From: Ornithinimicrobium sp. CNJ-824 | Lineage (GTDB): Bacteria; Actinomycetota; Actinomycetes; Actinomycetales; Dermatophilaceae | NCBI RefSeq assembly: GCF_001942405.1 | Contig: NZ_MKKA01000022.1 | Coordinates: 124,001-188,000 of the forward strand | DNA: 64,000 nucleotides | Direction: 5' to 3' | Shown: one piece after another, positions 9,271-20,376 of the stretch | Layout of the letters: each line of letters opens with the position of its first letter | Numbering within the stretch: position 1 is the stretch's first letter | The notes under the pieces: model-generated | Database searches by the model: none | What the model saw: the letters and a program-made list of their open reading frames with translations, nothing else | What the model was told of the DNA's origin: nothing | Position numbers and translations under genes: made by a program

Positions 9271-11751
9271 GTGGCTCCCAGCACCCGCGCGTCGGACCCG
9301 GGCATCCCCGGACCGGCCGCCCAGATCCAGGTCCGCGGTGCCCGGCTGCACAACCTGCGCGACGTCGACGTCGACCTGCCCCGGGACGCCCTCGTCGCGG
9401 TGACCGGCGTGTCCGGGTCCGGCAAGTCCAGCCTCGCGTTCGGCACCGTCCACGGGGAGGCGCAGCGCCGCTACCTCGACTCGGTGGCCCCCTTCGCCCG
9501 CCGGCTCATCCACGCCGCGGTCGACCCGCAGGTGCGGGACGTGCGCGGGCTGCCGCCGACGGTGGCGCTGGAGCAGGGCCGGGGCGGGGGGATGTCGTCG
9601 CGCTCCACGGTCGGTACCGTCACCACCGCGGGTAGCACCCTGCGGATGCTGTGGTCGCGGTGCGGGACCTATCCGGACGGCGTGGACCCGATGGACTCCG
9701 ACCACTTCTCCACCAACACCGCCGTCGGTGCCTGCCCGGGGTGCGGCGGGCTGGGCGTGCGCCACGTGCCCACCGAGGCCTCGATGGTGCCCGACCCCTC
9801 GCTCTCGATCGCCGAGGGGGCGGTCGCGGCGTGGCCGGGGGCGTGGCTGGGCAAGAACTACCGCGACATCGTGGCCACGCTGGGGCACGACGTCGACCTC
9901 CCGTGGCGCGACCTGCCGCGGGAGACCCGGGACTGGATCCTGTTCACCGACGAGCAGCCCGTCGTCACCGTGGTGCCGACGCGCGACCCGGAGCGCATCC
10001 AGCGGCCCTACCAGGGCACCTTCTCCTCCGCGTCCCGCTACGTGCTGCGCACCCTGGCCGAGACGCGGTCGGCGACCCAGCGGCACCGGGCCCTCCGGTC
10101 CGTGGAGACCCGGCCGTGCGAGGTCTGCGGAGGTCGTCGGCTCCGGCCGGACGCCCTGGCGGTCACCTGGGCCGGCCTGGCGTTCGACGAGGCGTCGGCC
10201 ACGGCCGTCTCGGACCTGCTGGCGCTGATGCGGTCCCGGCTCGGGCAGCTGCCCGACGGGGGAGGGACGGCCTCGACGGAGGCCGAGCGGGTGCTCCTGG
10301 AGGACCTCGTGGGCCGCCTCGGCCTCATGGCCGACCTCGGCCTGGGCCACCTCGCCCTCGGCCGCCCGGTGTCGACGGTCAGCTCGGGCGAGCTCCAGCG
10401 GCTGCGGCTCGCGACCGCGCTGCGGTCGGGGCTGTTCGGGGTGGTGTACGTCCTCGACGAGCCCTCGGCGGGGCTGCACCCCCAGGACACCGAACGGCTC
10501 CTGGCCCTGCTCCGCGAGCTGGTGTCCGCCGGCAACACCGTGCTGGTCGTCGAGCACGACATGGCCGTGGTGCAGCGGTGCGACTGGGTCGTCGACGTCG
10601 GCCCGGGCGCCGGGGCCGGGGGCGGCCGGGTCCTGTGGTCCGGGCCGCTGCCGGGCCTGCGGACCGTCGCCGGGTCGGTCACCGCGGACTACCTGGACCG
10701 GCCGGTGCACGTCGAGGAGGTCCGGTCCGCGGGCGATCCGCGTCCCGGGTCGGGCCGGCTGTCCCTCACCGGCCTGACCCGGCACACCGTCCGGGGCGTC
10801 GACCTCGACCTGCCCCTGGGGGCCCTCACCGTCGTCACCGGCATCTCCGGCTCCGGCAAGACGAGCCTGCTCGACGCCGTGCACGACGTGGTGGGGGCCG
10901 AGCTGGCCCGGGTCGAGGACGAGGCCGCGCCCGAGGGGGACGACGAGGAGGAGGCACCCGAGGGGGCCGCCACCGGACGCGTCGAGGGCAGCGGGGACGG
11001 CATCCCCACCCGGGTCGTGCGGATCACCCAGCGCCCGATCGGCCGCTCCCCCCGCTCGACGCTGGCGACCTACACCGGCCTGTGGGACCACGTGCGCCGG
11101 CTCTACGCCGCCACCGACGAGGCCCGCGAGCGCGGCTTCGGAGCGGGCCGGTTCAGCTTCAACACCGCCGCCGGACGCTGCCCGACCTGCCAGGGCGAGG
11201 GGTCGGTGTCGGTCGAGCTGCTCTTCCTGCCCGGGACCTGGTCCACCTGCCCGGACTGCGGGGGCGACCGGTTCGGGCCGCAGACCCTCCAGGTGCGGTG
11301 GCCGGCGCCGGACGGGCGGCTCCTCACGGTGGCGGACCTGCTGCGGCTCACCGTGTCCGAGGCCCTGGTCGTGCTCGCGGACCTCCCCCCGGCCCGACGC
11401 GCGCTGGCCGCGCTGGAGGCGCTCGGCCTGGGCTACCTCGCGCTGGGCCAGCCGGCCACCGAGCTCTCCGGCGGCGAGGCGCAGCGGATCAAGCTGGCGA
11501 CCGAGCTGCAGAAGGAGCGGCGGGCCCCGACGCTCTACGTCATGGACGAGCCCACGTCCGGGCTGCACCCGGCCGACGTGCACCGCCTGCTGGCCCAGCT
11601 CCACGCGCTCGTGGACGCGGGCCACACGGTCGTGCTGGCCGAGCACGACCCGGCCGCGGTGGCCACCGCCGACCACGTCGTCGAGCTCGGACCGGGGGCC
11701 GGGGACGAGGGGGGACGCGTGATCGGGGCGGGAGAACCCGCCCGGTCCTGA
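9271..11751 (+). CDS. UvrA-like excinuclease paralogue (short UvrA)
   Basis: 826 aa. Two ABC modules: Walker A VTGVSGSGKSSLAFGT (about residue 48) and TGISGSGKTSLLDA (about 520). Signature motifs are VSSGELQRLRLATAL and LSGGEAQRIKLATEL, with Walker B VLDEPSAGLHP and VMDEPTSGLHP. Zinc-finger pairs are CPGCGGLG/CEVCGGRRL and CPTCQGEG/CPDCGGDRF. It is about 120 residues shorter than canonical UvrA and has no recognisable UvrB-binding insertion, like UvrA2 and the UvrA-like drug-resistance proteins found near antibiotic genes. An acidic linker (EGDDEEEAPEGAA) sits after the second Walker A. Likely binds damaged or drug-modified DNA; a role independent of UvrB is inference. Confidence 0.88.
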   Translation: MAPSTRASDPGIPGPAAQIQVRGARLHNLRDVDVDLPRDALVAVTGVSGSGKSSLAFGTVHGEAQRRYLDSVAPFARRLIHAAVDPQVRDVRGLPPTVALEQGRGGGMSSRSTVGTVTTAGSTLRMLWSRCGTYPDGVDPMDSDHFSTNTAVGACPGCGGLGVRHVPTEASMVPDPSLSIAEGAVAAWPGAWLGKNYRDIVATLGHDVDLPWRDLPRETRDWILFTDEQPVVTVVPTRDPERIQRPYQGTFSSASRYVLRTLAETRSATQRHRALRSVETRPCEVCGGRRLRPDALAVTWAGLAFDEASATAVSDLLALMRSRLGQLPDGGGTASTEAERVLLEDLVGRLGLMADLGLGHLALGRPVSTVSSGELQRLRLATALRSGLFGVVYVLDEPSAGLHPQDTERLLALLRELVSAGNTVLVVEHDMAVVQRCDWVVDVGPGAGAGGGRVLWSGPLPGLRTVAGSVTADYLDRPVHVEEVRSAGDPRPGSGRLSLTGLTRHTVRGVDLDLPLGALTVVTGISGSGKTSLLDAVHDVVGAELARVEDEAAPEGDDEEEAPEGAATGRVEGSGDGIPTRVVRITQRPIGRSPRSTLATYTGLWDHVRRLYAATDEARERGFGAGRFSFNTAAGRCPTCQGEGSVSVELLFLPGTWSTCPDCGGDRFGPQTLQVRWPAPDGRLLTVADLLRLTVSEALVVLADLPPARRALAALEALGLGYLALGQPATELSGGEAQRIKLATELQKERRAPTLYVMDEPTSGLHPADVHRLLAQLHALVDAGHTVVLAEHDPAAVATADHVVELGPGAGDEGGRVIGAGEPARS

Positions 11752-11817
11752 CGACGGAGGACCGGTGCACCCCGGGGCCACCGCGAGACCCGGCCCGGCC
11801 GTCCTCGATCACACCGT

Positions 11818-11834
11818 CCTCGACAGAGTCGAGG
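11818..11834. terminator. Stem-loop between convergent UvrA-like and response-regulator genes
   Basis: Perfect 7-bp arms CCTCGAC / GTCGAGG with an AGA loop, in the 98-nt gap between the two stop codons. No U-tract. Confidence 0.4.
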
Positions 11835-11849
11835 TCGGCATGGCAGGGC

Positions 11850-12527
11850 TCAGTGCTCGGCGTCGTGGACGAGAAGGGCGATCTGCACCCGGTTGGCCAT
11901 GCCCAGCTTGGCGAGGATGCTCGACACGTGCGCCTTGACGGTGGGGACGCCCATGTACAGCTCACGCGAGACGTCCGCGTTGGAGCCGCCCCGGGCGACC
12001 GCCCTGGCGACCTCCAGCTCCCGCTCGGTGAGCCGGCCCAGCTCGGCGCGCGCAGTGGCCCCCCGGTCCCGCGACGCGCTCCCGGCATCCCCGGCCCCCG
12101 CCACCTGACGGACGAGCAGCGCCGCCACCGAGGGCGAGAGGGCATGGTCACCGCCGGCGACCTCGTGGACCGCGGCCACCAGACGGGCCGGCGGGGTGTC
12201 CTTGAGGACGAACCCCCTGGCTCCGGCGCGCAGCGCCTCCAGCACATGGTCGTCGGCGTCGAAGGTCGTCAGGACCAGCACCTTGGCCTCCGGCCACGAC
12301 CGCAGCACCTCGCGGGTGGCGGTCAGCCCGTCCGTGCGCTCCATCCGGATGTCCATGAGGACCACGTCCGGGCGGTGGCGCCCGACCAGCTCGACGGCCC
12401 GGTCGCCGTCGTCCCCCTCGGCGACGACGTCCACGCCGTCGGGCCCGCCGAGCATCATCCGCAGGCCGGCGCGCACCAACGGGTCATCGTCGACCAGGAC
12501 CACCCGTGGCCGGGCGCCGCTCGTCAT
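11850..12527 (-). CDS. NarL/FixJ-family response regulator
   Basis: 225 aa. Receiver domain at residues 5-120: acidic pocket VLVDDDPLVRAG, phospho-acceptor Asp in DVVLMDIRM, conserved Lys in FVLKD. A LuxR-type helix-turn-helix at about 160-220 (LTERELEVARAVARGGSNADVSR) follows a short linker. The start ATG overlaps the sensor kinase stop (ATGA), so both are made from one message. Likely target is the divergently transcribed ABC transporter; the inverted repeat at 13910-13928 is a candidate site. Confidence 0.92.
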   Translation of the reverse strand: MTSGARPRVVLVDDDPLVRAGLRMMLGGPDGVDVVAEGDDGDRAVELVGRHRPDVVLMDIRMERTDGLTATREVLRSWPEAKVLVLTTFDADDHVLEALRAGARGFVLKDTPPARLVAAVHEVAGGDHALSPSVAALLVRQVAGAGDAGSASRDRGATARAELGRLTERELEVARAVARGGSNADVSRELYMGVPTVKAHVSSILAKLGMANRVQIALLVHDAEH

Positions 12528-13818
12528 GCCGGTTCCACCTGCTCCGGCCACGGCAACCACGCCCGCACGACGAACCGCTCACCCTCCTGCCCCGCCCCGA
12601 ACCGACCACCGGCGAGCTGGACCCGTTCCTTCATCCCTGCCAGTCCGCGGCCGTCCCCGGAGGCGAACACCCGCCCGGGGACCGGGTTGCTCACCTGGAT
12701 GCTCAACCCTCCTCCGGGGCGGCCGTCCAGCTCGACCGTCGTCGCCGCTAGCGCCGCGTGGCGACGGGCGTTGGTCAGCGCCTCCTGCACGAGCCGGTAG
12801 GCGTGCCGCCCGGTGCTCCCCGGCAGCGACACCGAGCGGAGCCACAGGGAAGGGTCGGCCCGCAGGTGCACCTCCTGCCCGCTGCTGGTCACCTCGGCGA
12901 CCAGGGAGGGTATACCGCTCAGGCCCGGCTGGGGCGAGAGAGACACCTCGTCCCGGTCGTCGGCACGCAGCACGCCCAGCACCTCCCGCAGCTCGTCGAG
13001 GGCCAGGTGCGCCCCCGCCCGGACGACCTCGGCAGCCTCCTTCCTCTCGTCCTCGGACAGGTCGGGGCGGTGCGCCAGCGCACCGGCGTGCATCGCCACG
13101 AGCGATAGGCGGTGGGCCAGGACGTCGTGCATCTCGCGGGCGATCCGGGCCCGCTCAGCCAGCTGCGCCTGCGCCACCCGGGCGGCCTGCTCCCGGTTGG
13201 CGGTGCTGGCCTCGGCCCGCCAGCTGCGGACGAGCTCGCGCCGGGATCCGATGTTCCACCCCACGAGTACACAGATCGCGTAGACGAGCACCGCGAAGCC
13301 GAGGTTGGTCAGGACCGCGTCGTCGGACAGGCCCAGGACCGGTGAGACCACCAGCTCGTAGAAGGTGTCGACCAGCAGGTTCACCACGTGACGAGCACCA
13401 GCGCTGGCCAGCGTCGTCGTGTGGCCAGCGAGACCAGGGCCAGCAGGGAGACCGGTGCCGCCATCGCGGAGAACAGGCACAGCAGCCCGGTCACCAGGGC
13501 CACCCCGACCGGCCATCGGCGCCGGAACGCCACGACGAACAGAGCCAGGTGACCCACGGCCAGGTCGAGGAGGAGCAGCCCCTCCACCGCACCCGGACCG
13601 TCGACGTCCGACCGCCACCCGTCGGTGGCCACCGTCCCGACGAACAACCACACCCCCAGACCGAGCACCCAGACCAGCACCAGGCGCCACCCGTGCTGCC
13701 ACGGCGAGAGCCGGTCGGCCGCCCCCCTCGACGGGAGGTCCGGCGGTCCGCCGTCGGAGACCGTCCGGGTGTCCGCCACCACCCAGGTCGGGGCCGACGG
13801 TGCAGGAGCGTGGGGCAT
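12524..13818 (-). CDS. NarL-type sensor histidine kinase, frameshifted
   Basis: About 431 aa. The N-terminal half has about five membrane helices (VLVWVLGLGVWLFVG, LAVGHLALFVVAF, NLGFAVLVYAICVLVG). It is followed by HisKA_3 with the phospho-acceptor His in AREMHDVLAHRLSL, and an HATPase domain (EALTNARRHA, GRGLAGMKERV). The frame breaks near 13393, where a G is missing in VLVT-VVNLLVD; restoring it fuses the membrane part to the catalytic part. Probably senses an envelope signal such as an antimicrobial peptide, judging from the neighbouring ABC exporter. The first Met is at 13818; a longer start is possible. Confidence 0.88.
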
Positions 13819-13909
13819 GGGGCCGACTCTAGATCTCCTGGGACGGGTCCGTCCTCCGTCCACCGGCGGTACTACCCCCTCCCAAAGTCTGGGTCGCCCG
13901 ACCCCGCCC

Positions 13910-13928
13910 GGAGCCGATGGTCGGCTCC
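13910..13928. promoter_or_regulatory. Inverted repeat in the divergent kinase/ABC promoter region
   Basis: Perfect 8-bp arms GGAGCCGA / TCGGCTCC with a TGG centre, 55 nt upstream of the ABC ATPase start. Plausible site for the neighbouring response regulator. Confidence 0.4.
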
Positions 13929-13982
13929 GGTCCCGACGAACGACCGATGCAGGTGCCCCCTGCCGCGACCGAGGCTGGAGCC

Positions 13983-14884
13983 ATGATCACGATCGAGAAC
14001 CTGACCAAGCGCTACGGCTCCTTCACCGCCGTCGACGACATCACCTTCACCGCCCGGCCAGGGCGGGTCACCGGCTTCCTCGGCCCCAACGGCGCCGGCA
14101 AGTCCACCGCTATGCGGATGATGGTCGGCCTGACCACCCCGACGGCCGGGACGGCCCTGGTCCTCGGCCGTGACTACCGCTCGCTGCCCACCCCCACCCG
14201 CCACGTCGGTGTCATGCTCGACGCCACCGCCCAGCACGCCGGCCGTACCGGTCGGGAGACCCTGACCCTGGCCGCGACGATGGCCGGGATGCCGCGAAGC
14301 TCGGTGGGCGCCGCGCTCGAGCGGGTCGGCCTGACCCCACGCGAGGCCGGACGTCAGGTCGGCAACTACTCCCTCGGCATGCGGCAACGCCTGGGTCTCG
14401 CCGGTGCCCTCATCGCCGACCCCCAGGTCCTCATCCTCGACGAACCTGCCAATGGGCTGGATCCCGCCGGCATCCGCTGGATGCGGGGCCTGCTGCGCGA
14501 GTACGCCGCCGACGGCGGCACCGTTCTCCTCAGCTCCCACCTCCTGCACGAGGTCGAGCAGATCGCCCAGGACCTGGTGATGATCGGCCGCGGCCGCATC
14601 GTCGCACAGGGGACCAGGGAGGAGCTGCTGCGCGACAACGGCACGGTCGTGGCTCCCCCGACCGCACACAGCTGGCCGAGGCCCTGCGCAGGGCCGGCTT
14701 CGAGGCCACGCCACGGGCGACCGAGCTGGTCACCACCGCCACCGCCGAGCAGGTCGCCCAGGTGGCCCTGGCCGAGCACCTGCTCGTCACCGAGCTGCAC
14801 CGCAGCGGGACCGGGCTGGAGGACATGTTCATCCAGCTCACCGCCGACGACGCCCGGGAGGCCGTCACCGAGGGGGCAGCGTGA
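13983..14884 (+). CDS. ABC transporter ATP-binding protein (bacitracin/lantibiotic-efflux type), frameshifted
   Basis: About 300 aa. Walker A GFLGPNGAGKSTAMRMMVGL, Q-loop region near HVGVMLDA, signature YSLGMRQRLGLAGAL, Walker B VLILDEPANGLDP, H-loop LLSSHLLHEV. It groups with DrrA/BcrA-like ATPases of antibiotic or peptide export. The frame slips near 14653 in a CCCCC run; one added C gives a C-terminal domain (TQLAEALRRAGFEATPRATE...) ending at 14884. It precedes a membrane protein gene and lies opposite a two-component system, a typical resistance arrangement. Confidence 0.9.
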
Positions 14885-14985
14885 GCAGCCCCGCCCCGAC
14901 ATCCCTGACGCCCCGGACGGACCTGACCGGAGAGGGGACCACCGACCCACCCCACCGCACCTTCTCAGCCACCCAGGAGGACCTG

Positions 14986-15810
14986 ATGACGACCACGACC
15001 GACCGACCCCGGGCCACGCGCCCCCGCCCGACCGCGGAGAAGACGGCATTCCCCGACATCGACGACGCCCGAGGCGTCTCCTTTCGTCGCCTGCTGGGGA
15101 CCGAGCTGCGCAAGCTCGTCGACACCCGTTCCGGGCGTTGGATGCTGATCGCCATCCTCGCCCTCACCGGGGTCGCCATGGCCGTCCCCCTCTGGATCGG
15201 CCGGGACACGGGCAGCGGCATCCTCGGCCTGCTCGTCGCCGCGAGCATCCCCCAGGCCGTCCTCATCCCGGTCCTGGGCATCATGACCGCCGCCAACGAG
15301 TGGAGCCAGCGGACCGCGCTCATCACGTTCACCCAGGAACCGAGGCGACTCCGGGTGATGGCGGCCAAGACGGCAGCAGCTGTCCTGCTCGGCATGGCGG
15401 TGCTCGCCCTGTCGATCCTGGCCGCCATCCTCGCCCACGTCGCCTCGATGGCGTCGGTCGACGGGCAGGTCGACCTGTCGATCGGCTGGACCCTGCTCGG
15501 GCACCTCGTGGTGATCCAGCTGCTGGGCGTCCTGACGGGAGTCGCCTTCGGCGCCCTCCTCCTCAGCGTCCCCCTGGGCATCGTCGCCTATGTGCTCGTG
15601 CCCGCCCTGTCGCCGTTGGTGTTCATGGCCACCTCGTGGTTGCGGGAGAACGCAGCCTGGTTGGACATGACGTCCGCGCAGGCTCCGCTCCTGGGAGACG
15701 AGGTGCTCACCGGCGAGCAGTGGGCCCAGGTGGGGACCACCAGCGCCCTGTGGATCCTGCTTCCCCTGGTCCTGGGCTTCCGGCGGGTGGCCCGCAAGCA
15801 GGTCGCCTAG
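14986..15810 (+). CDS. ABC transporter permease (ABC-2 type)
   Basis: 274 aa with six hydrophobic segments (MLIAILALTGVAMAVPLWI, ILGLLVAASIPQAVLI, LLGMAVLALSILAAILAHV, and others). The preferred start is the ATG at 14986, because AGGAGG lies five nt before it. A GTG at 14881 overlaps the ATPase stop and would add 35 low-complexity residues, so it is less likely. Partner membrane subunit of the preceding ATPase; probably exports a hydrophobic toxin or peptide. Confidence 0.85.
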   Translation: MTTTTDRPRATRPRPTAEKTAFPDIDDARGVSFRRLLGTELRKLVDTRSGRWMLIAILALTGVAMAVPLWIGRDTGSGILGLLVAASIPQAVLIPVLGIMTAANEWSQRTALITFTQEPRRLRVMAAKTAAAVLLGMAVLALSILAAILAHVASMASVDGQVDLSIGWTLLGHLVVIQLLGVLTGVAFGALLLSVPLGIVAYVLVPALSPLVFMATSWLRENAAWLDMTSAQAPLLGDEVLTGEQWAQVGTTSALWILLPLVLGFRRVARKQVA

Positions 15811-15846
15811 GAACACGGTCGGTCGAGGTGCGCCGCACCGACCGCT

Positions 15847-15879
15847 GGCCCCGCACACCCGGACAGGGTGTGCGGGGCC
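15847..15879. terminator. Strong bidirectional stem-loop
   Basis: Perfect 14-bp arms GGCCCCGCACACCC / GGGTGTGCGGGGCC around GGACA, exactly between the convergent ABC permease and hspR genes. The very stable hairpin without a U-tract is typical of actinobacterial terminators. Confidence 0.75.
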
Positions 15880-15888
15880 GGCTACGCC

Positions 15889-16335
15889 TCAGTCCTCGAA
15901 GGGCCAGCCCTGCGGGCGCCACAGCGTCAGCGAGGTCCCCGGCGAGGTCTGCCGCGGGCGGGTGCCGGCCCGCAGGGCCACCACCTCGCCGTGCCGCCCG
16001 GCGGCGAAGACGCGGGGCAGCTGGCCGACCGCCTCGCGCAGGGCATGGTTCTCGGCGGTGAGCCGGGCCACCCGCGAGCGCAGGTCCTCGACCTCGTTCT
16101 CCAGGTCCAGGACCCGGCGGATGCCGGCCAGTCCCACGCCCTCGGCCGAGAGCCGCTGCACCTCCCGGAGCCGGTCGACGTCGCGCGCGGAGTAGCGGCG
16201 GCCGCCGCCGCGGGTGCGGGAGGGGACGACCAGGCCGAGCCGGTCGTACTGGCGCAGGGTCTGGGCGTGCATCCCGGCGAGCTCGGCGGCCACCGAGATC
16301 ACGTAGACGGGAGTGTCACGATCCACGACCATCAC
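15889..16335 (-). CDS. hspR: HspR, MerR-family heat-shock repressor
   Basis: 148 aa at most. MerR helix-turn-helix starting YVISVAAELAGMHAQTLRQY with wing GGGRRYSARDVDRL, then a coiled coil (LENEVEDLRSRVARLTAENHAL). HspR represses its own dnaK operon by binding HAIR repeats, with DnaK as co-repressor. It is the last gene of dnaK-grpE-dnaJ-hspR. Three starts are close together (GTG 16335, ATG 16332, GTG 16326); an AGGGG upstream fits the last best, but the difference is only three residues. Two HAIR sites are visible upstream of dnaK. Confidence 0.93.
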   Translation of the reverse strand: MMVVDRDTPVYVISVAAELAGMHAQTLRQYDRLGLVVPSRTRGGGRRYSARDVDRLREVQRLSAEGVGLAGIRRVLDLENEVEDLRSRVARLTAENHALREAVGQLPRVFAAGRHGEVVALRAGTRPRQTSPGTSLTLWRPQGWPFED

Positions 16336-16351
16336 CCCTGGGCGCGCCTCA

Positions 16352-17397
16352 TCAGGTCGGCGCGCGGGTCGGTGCCGGATCCTCGGCCCGGAGGGTCTCC
16401 ACGGCCTCGCGGGCCTCGTCGGAGAGCCGCTGGGGCACGACGACCTGGACCTTGGCCCTGAGGTCGCCGGTGCCGCCCTTGGCCTTGATGCCGCGGCCCT
16501 TGACGCGCAGCACCCGGCCGGAGGGGGTGCCCGGGGCGATCCGGACCTTGACCGGGCCGCCCTCCAGGGTCGGCACCTCGACGGTGGCGCCCAGGGCCGC
16601 CTCGGCGAAGGTCACCGGCAGGTCGACGGTCAGGTCGTTGCCGTCCCGGCCGAAGACGGGGTGCGGCTGCACGGTGACGTGCAGGATGAGGTCGCCGGGC
16701 TCGCCGCCCTGCACGGGCGCGGGCATCCCCTTGCCGCGCAGCCGGATCCGCTGGCCGTCCTTGCGCCGGCGGGGATGCGGGTGGTGATGCGGCCGCCGTC
16801 GGGCTTGCTGAGCGAGATCGTGTCGCCGGTCGTCGCCGCCCGGAAGTCGATCGTCGTGCGGGCCTCGACGTCCTGGCCGCGGACCGTGCGGCCGCCGCCG
16901 GGGTAGCCCCCGCCCGGGAAGCCGCCGCCACCGGCTCGGCCGTGGCCGCCGCCGGGGAAGCCCTGGCCGCCGAACCCGCCGGCGCCGCCGAAGGCGCCGA
17001 GGAGGTCCTCGAGGTCGATGCCGCCCGCGCCGGGGCCGCCGGAGGTGCTGAAGCGCACGTTCTGGGCGCCGCCGCCACCGCCGCCGAACATCTGGGCGAA
17101 GACGTCCTCGAAGCCACCGGCGCCACCGGCACCGCCGGGACCGCCAGCGGTGAAGCGGGCGCCTCCGCCCATGGCGCGGATCGCGTCGTACTGCTTGCGC
17201 TGCTCGGGGTCGGAGAGGACTGCGTAGGCCTCGCCGATGTCCTTGAAGCGCTGCTCCGCCGCCGCGTCACCGGGCTTGGCGTCCGGATGCCACTCGCGGG
17301 CGAGCTTGCGGTAGGTCTTCTTGAGGGTCTTCTCGTCGACGTCCTTGGGCACGCCGAGGATCGCGTAGAAGTCCTTGTCCATCCAGTCCTGGCTCAC
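16352..17397 (-). CDS. dnaJ: DnaJ-type co-chaperone without zinc-finger domain, frameshifted
   Basis: About 348 aa. J domain (DFYAILGVPKDVDEKTLKKT) with HPD in WHPDAKPGD, a long Gly/Phe-rich region (residues about 70-165), and a DnaJ C-terminal substrate-binding domain (GDLILHVTVQPHPVFGRDG). No CxxCxGxG repeat is present, so this is a type II (CbpA-like) J-protein in the place where other actinobacteria have zinc-finger DnaJ1. The frame slips near 16768; one added C gives PAGAKDGQRIRLRGKG. GTG at 17397 is chosen because AGGAGGTGAGG lies just upstream; GTG 17400 is equally possible. Confidence 0.92.
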
Positions 17398-17449
17398 CAC
17401 CGGTCCTCACCTCCTCCTTCGTCGTCCCGGCTGCTGCTGTCGTCGTGCT

Positions 17450-17480
17450 GGTCCCCCGGCCCCGGCCGGTCCGGGGGACC
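17450..17480. other. Stem-loop between grpE and dnaJ
   Basis: Perfect 10-bp arms GGTCCCCCGG / CCGGGGGACC with an 11-nt loop in the 112-nt grpE-dnaJ gap. It may lower dnaJ-hspR expression relative to dnaK-grpE or mark an RNA processing site. Confidence 0.55.
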
Positions 17481-17509
17481 GGCCGGGAGGAGGTATGGCG
17501 TGGGTCGGG

Positions 17510-18183
17510 TCAGCCCGCGTCCGCCACGGCCACCCGGGCCGCGCGGACGACGAGCTCGTTGACCCTGAACCCGGGCTGGACGACCTGGACGATCGTCATG
17601 CCGCTGGCTCCCTCGGGCAGGTCCGCCTGCTCGGCGGGCAGGTGCATGAGGGCCTCGTGGACGGTCGGGTCGAACTCCTCGCCGACCTCCCCGACCCGCT
17701 CCACGCCGAAGCGGGCCAGCGTGCTCTCCAGCTTCTCCGCGATCGCGGCGAACGGGCCCTCGACGAGGTCGCCGTGCTCGCGCGCGGAGTGGATGTCGTC
17801 CATGACGGGCAGCATGGCCTCCACCACCGCGGCGACGGCCCGGTCGCGGTCGCCCTCCCGCTCCCGCTGGGTGCGGTTGCGGAAGTTGACGAACTCGGCC
17901 TGCATCCGGCGCATCTCCTCGAGCCGCTCGGCGGCCAGGGCGGTGTCCGGGTGGTCCGCCTGCCCGGCGTCGGCCGACGGACCGTCGGCGGGCGCGTCAG
18001 CCGCAGCCTCCGCGTCCTCCTCGGCGGCCCCCGCCCCGGCCGGGGAGGACTGGGCGCCCTCCCCGGCCGTGGCGCGCGGCATACCCGTCTCGGGGTCGAT
18101 CCGGCGCTTGTCCCGGATCACCGGACCGCGACCGTCCTGGACCTCCTCCTCGGGAGGGGTGTCCGGGGTGTCGGGGTGGTCGG

Positions 18184-18187
<4 letters not shown>
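17510..18187 (-). CDS. grpE: GrpE nucleotide exchange factor
   Basis: 225 aa from a GTG start that overlaps the dnaK stop (GTGA). An acidic, Ala/Pro-rich N-terminal about 80 residues precedes a long coiled coil ([20 protein letters not shown]) and the C-terminal beta domain ([34 protein letters not shown]). It releases ADP from DnaK and acts as thermosensor in the DnaK-DnaJ cycle. Second gene of the heat-shock operon. Confidence 0.95.
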
Positions 18188-20089
<1,902 letters not shown>

Positions 20090-20145
20090 GCGTTGCTCTC
20101 CTTGGTATGTCGTGCCGCCGCGCCCGGGCGGGCGCCGCGACGTGG

Positions 20146-20166
20146 CTTGACACGTCTGCACTCAAC
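20146..20166. promoter_or_regulatory. HAIR operator 1 (HspR binding)
   Basis: CTTGACA-N7-ACTCAAC matches the HAIR consensus CTTGAGT-N7-ACTCAAG at 11 of 14 arm positions. It lies 57 nt upstream of dnaK. Confidence 0.8.
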
Positions 20167-20210
20167 CTTGGGGAACCGGTCGTGGTGTTGTCAAACCGGC
20201 ACTCATCGAA

Positions 20211-20231
20211 GTTGAGTTCACCTGGCTCAAC
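20211..20231. promoter_or_regulatory. HAIR operator 2 (HspR binding)
   Basis: GTTGAGT-N7-GCTCAAC, a perfect inverted repeat of the outer six bases of each arm, 12 of 14 positions matching the HAIR consensus. A TTGACA-like -35 (minus strand, 20194-20189) lies between the two HAIR sites. Confidence 0.8.
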
Positions 20232-20272
20232 CACGGTGGTCGAGGTTTCATTCCCCGCTCCGGCGCCGCCCG

Positions 20273-20358
20273 TCCTGGTTTCCTTGTAGGTTCCTGGCCA
20301 ACTTGTCGGATTCCTGTTTTCTTGTCGGTCGCGTGTCGAATTCCTGGCATCTTGTCGG
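20273..20358. repeat. Four tandem transposon-end-like repeats
   Basis: Four consecutive copies of TTCCTG-N4/5-CTTGTCGG: TCCTG-GTTTC-CTTGTAGG (20273-20290, diverged), TTCCTG-GCCAA-CTTGTCGG (20291-), TTCCTG-TTTT-CTTGTCGG (20311-), TTCCTG-GCAT-CTTGTCGG (20341-). The start-to-start steps are 18-19, 20 and 30 nt. Iterated about 20-bp sites directly before a tnsA-like gene resemble TnsB-binding sites at a Tn7-like end. An inverted copy lies at 21716-21728. Confidence 0.6.
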
Positions 20359-20376
20359 ACGCGTCAGGCTGAACTC

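Noticed and set aside
8746-11781. Long open frame of about 1000 codons on the strand opposite the UvrA-like gene
   Set aside because: Such opposite-strand frames are a by-product of near-complete G/C at third codon positions. The predicted product is rich in Arg/Gly/Pro/His repeats, has no domain, and covers genes with clear families. The same holds for long frames opposite 49.7-53.1 kb and 53.2-56.1 kb.
14881-14985. Longer start for the ABC permease at GTG 14881
   Set aside because: The overlap with the ATPase stop is attractive, but AGGAGG at the right distance marks ATG 14986, and the extra residues are low-complexity.
20273-20358. CRISPR-like interpretation of the four repeats
   Set aside because: Units are abutting with 18-30 nt steps and no spacers, next to a transposase-subunit fragment; they fit transposon ends better.
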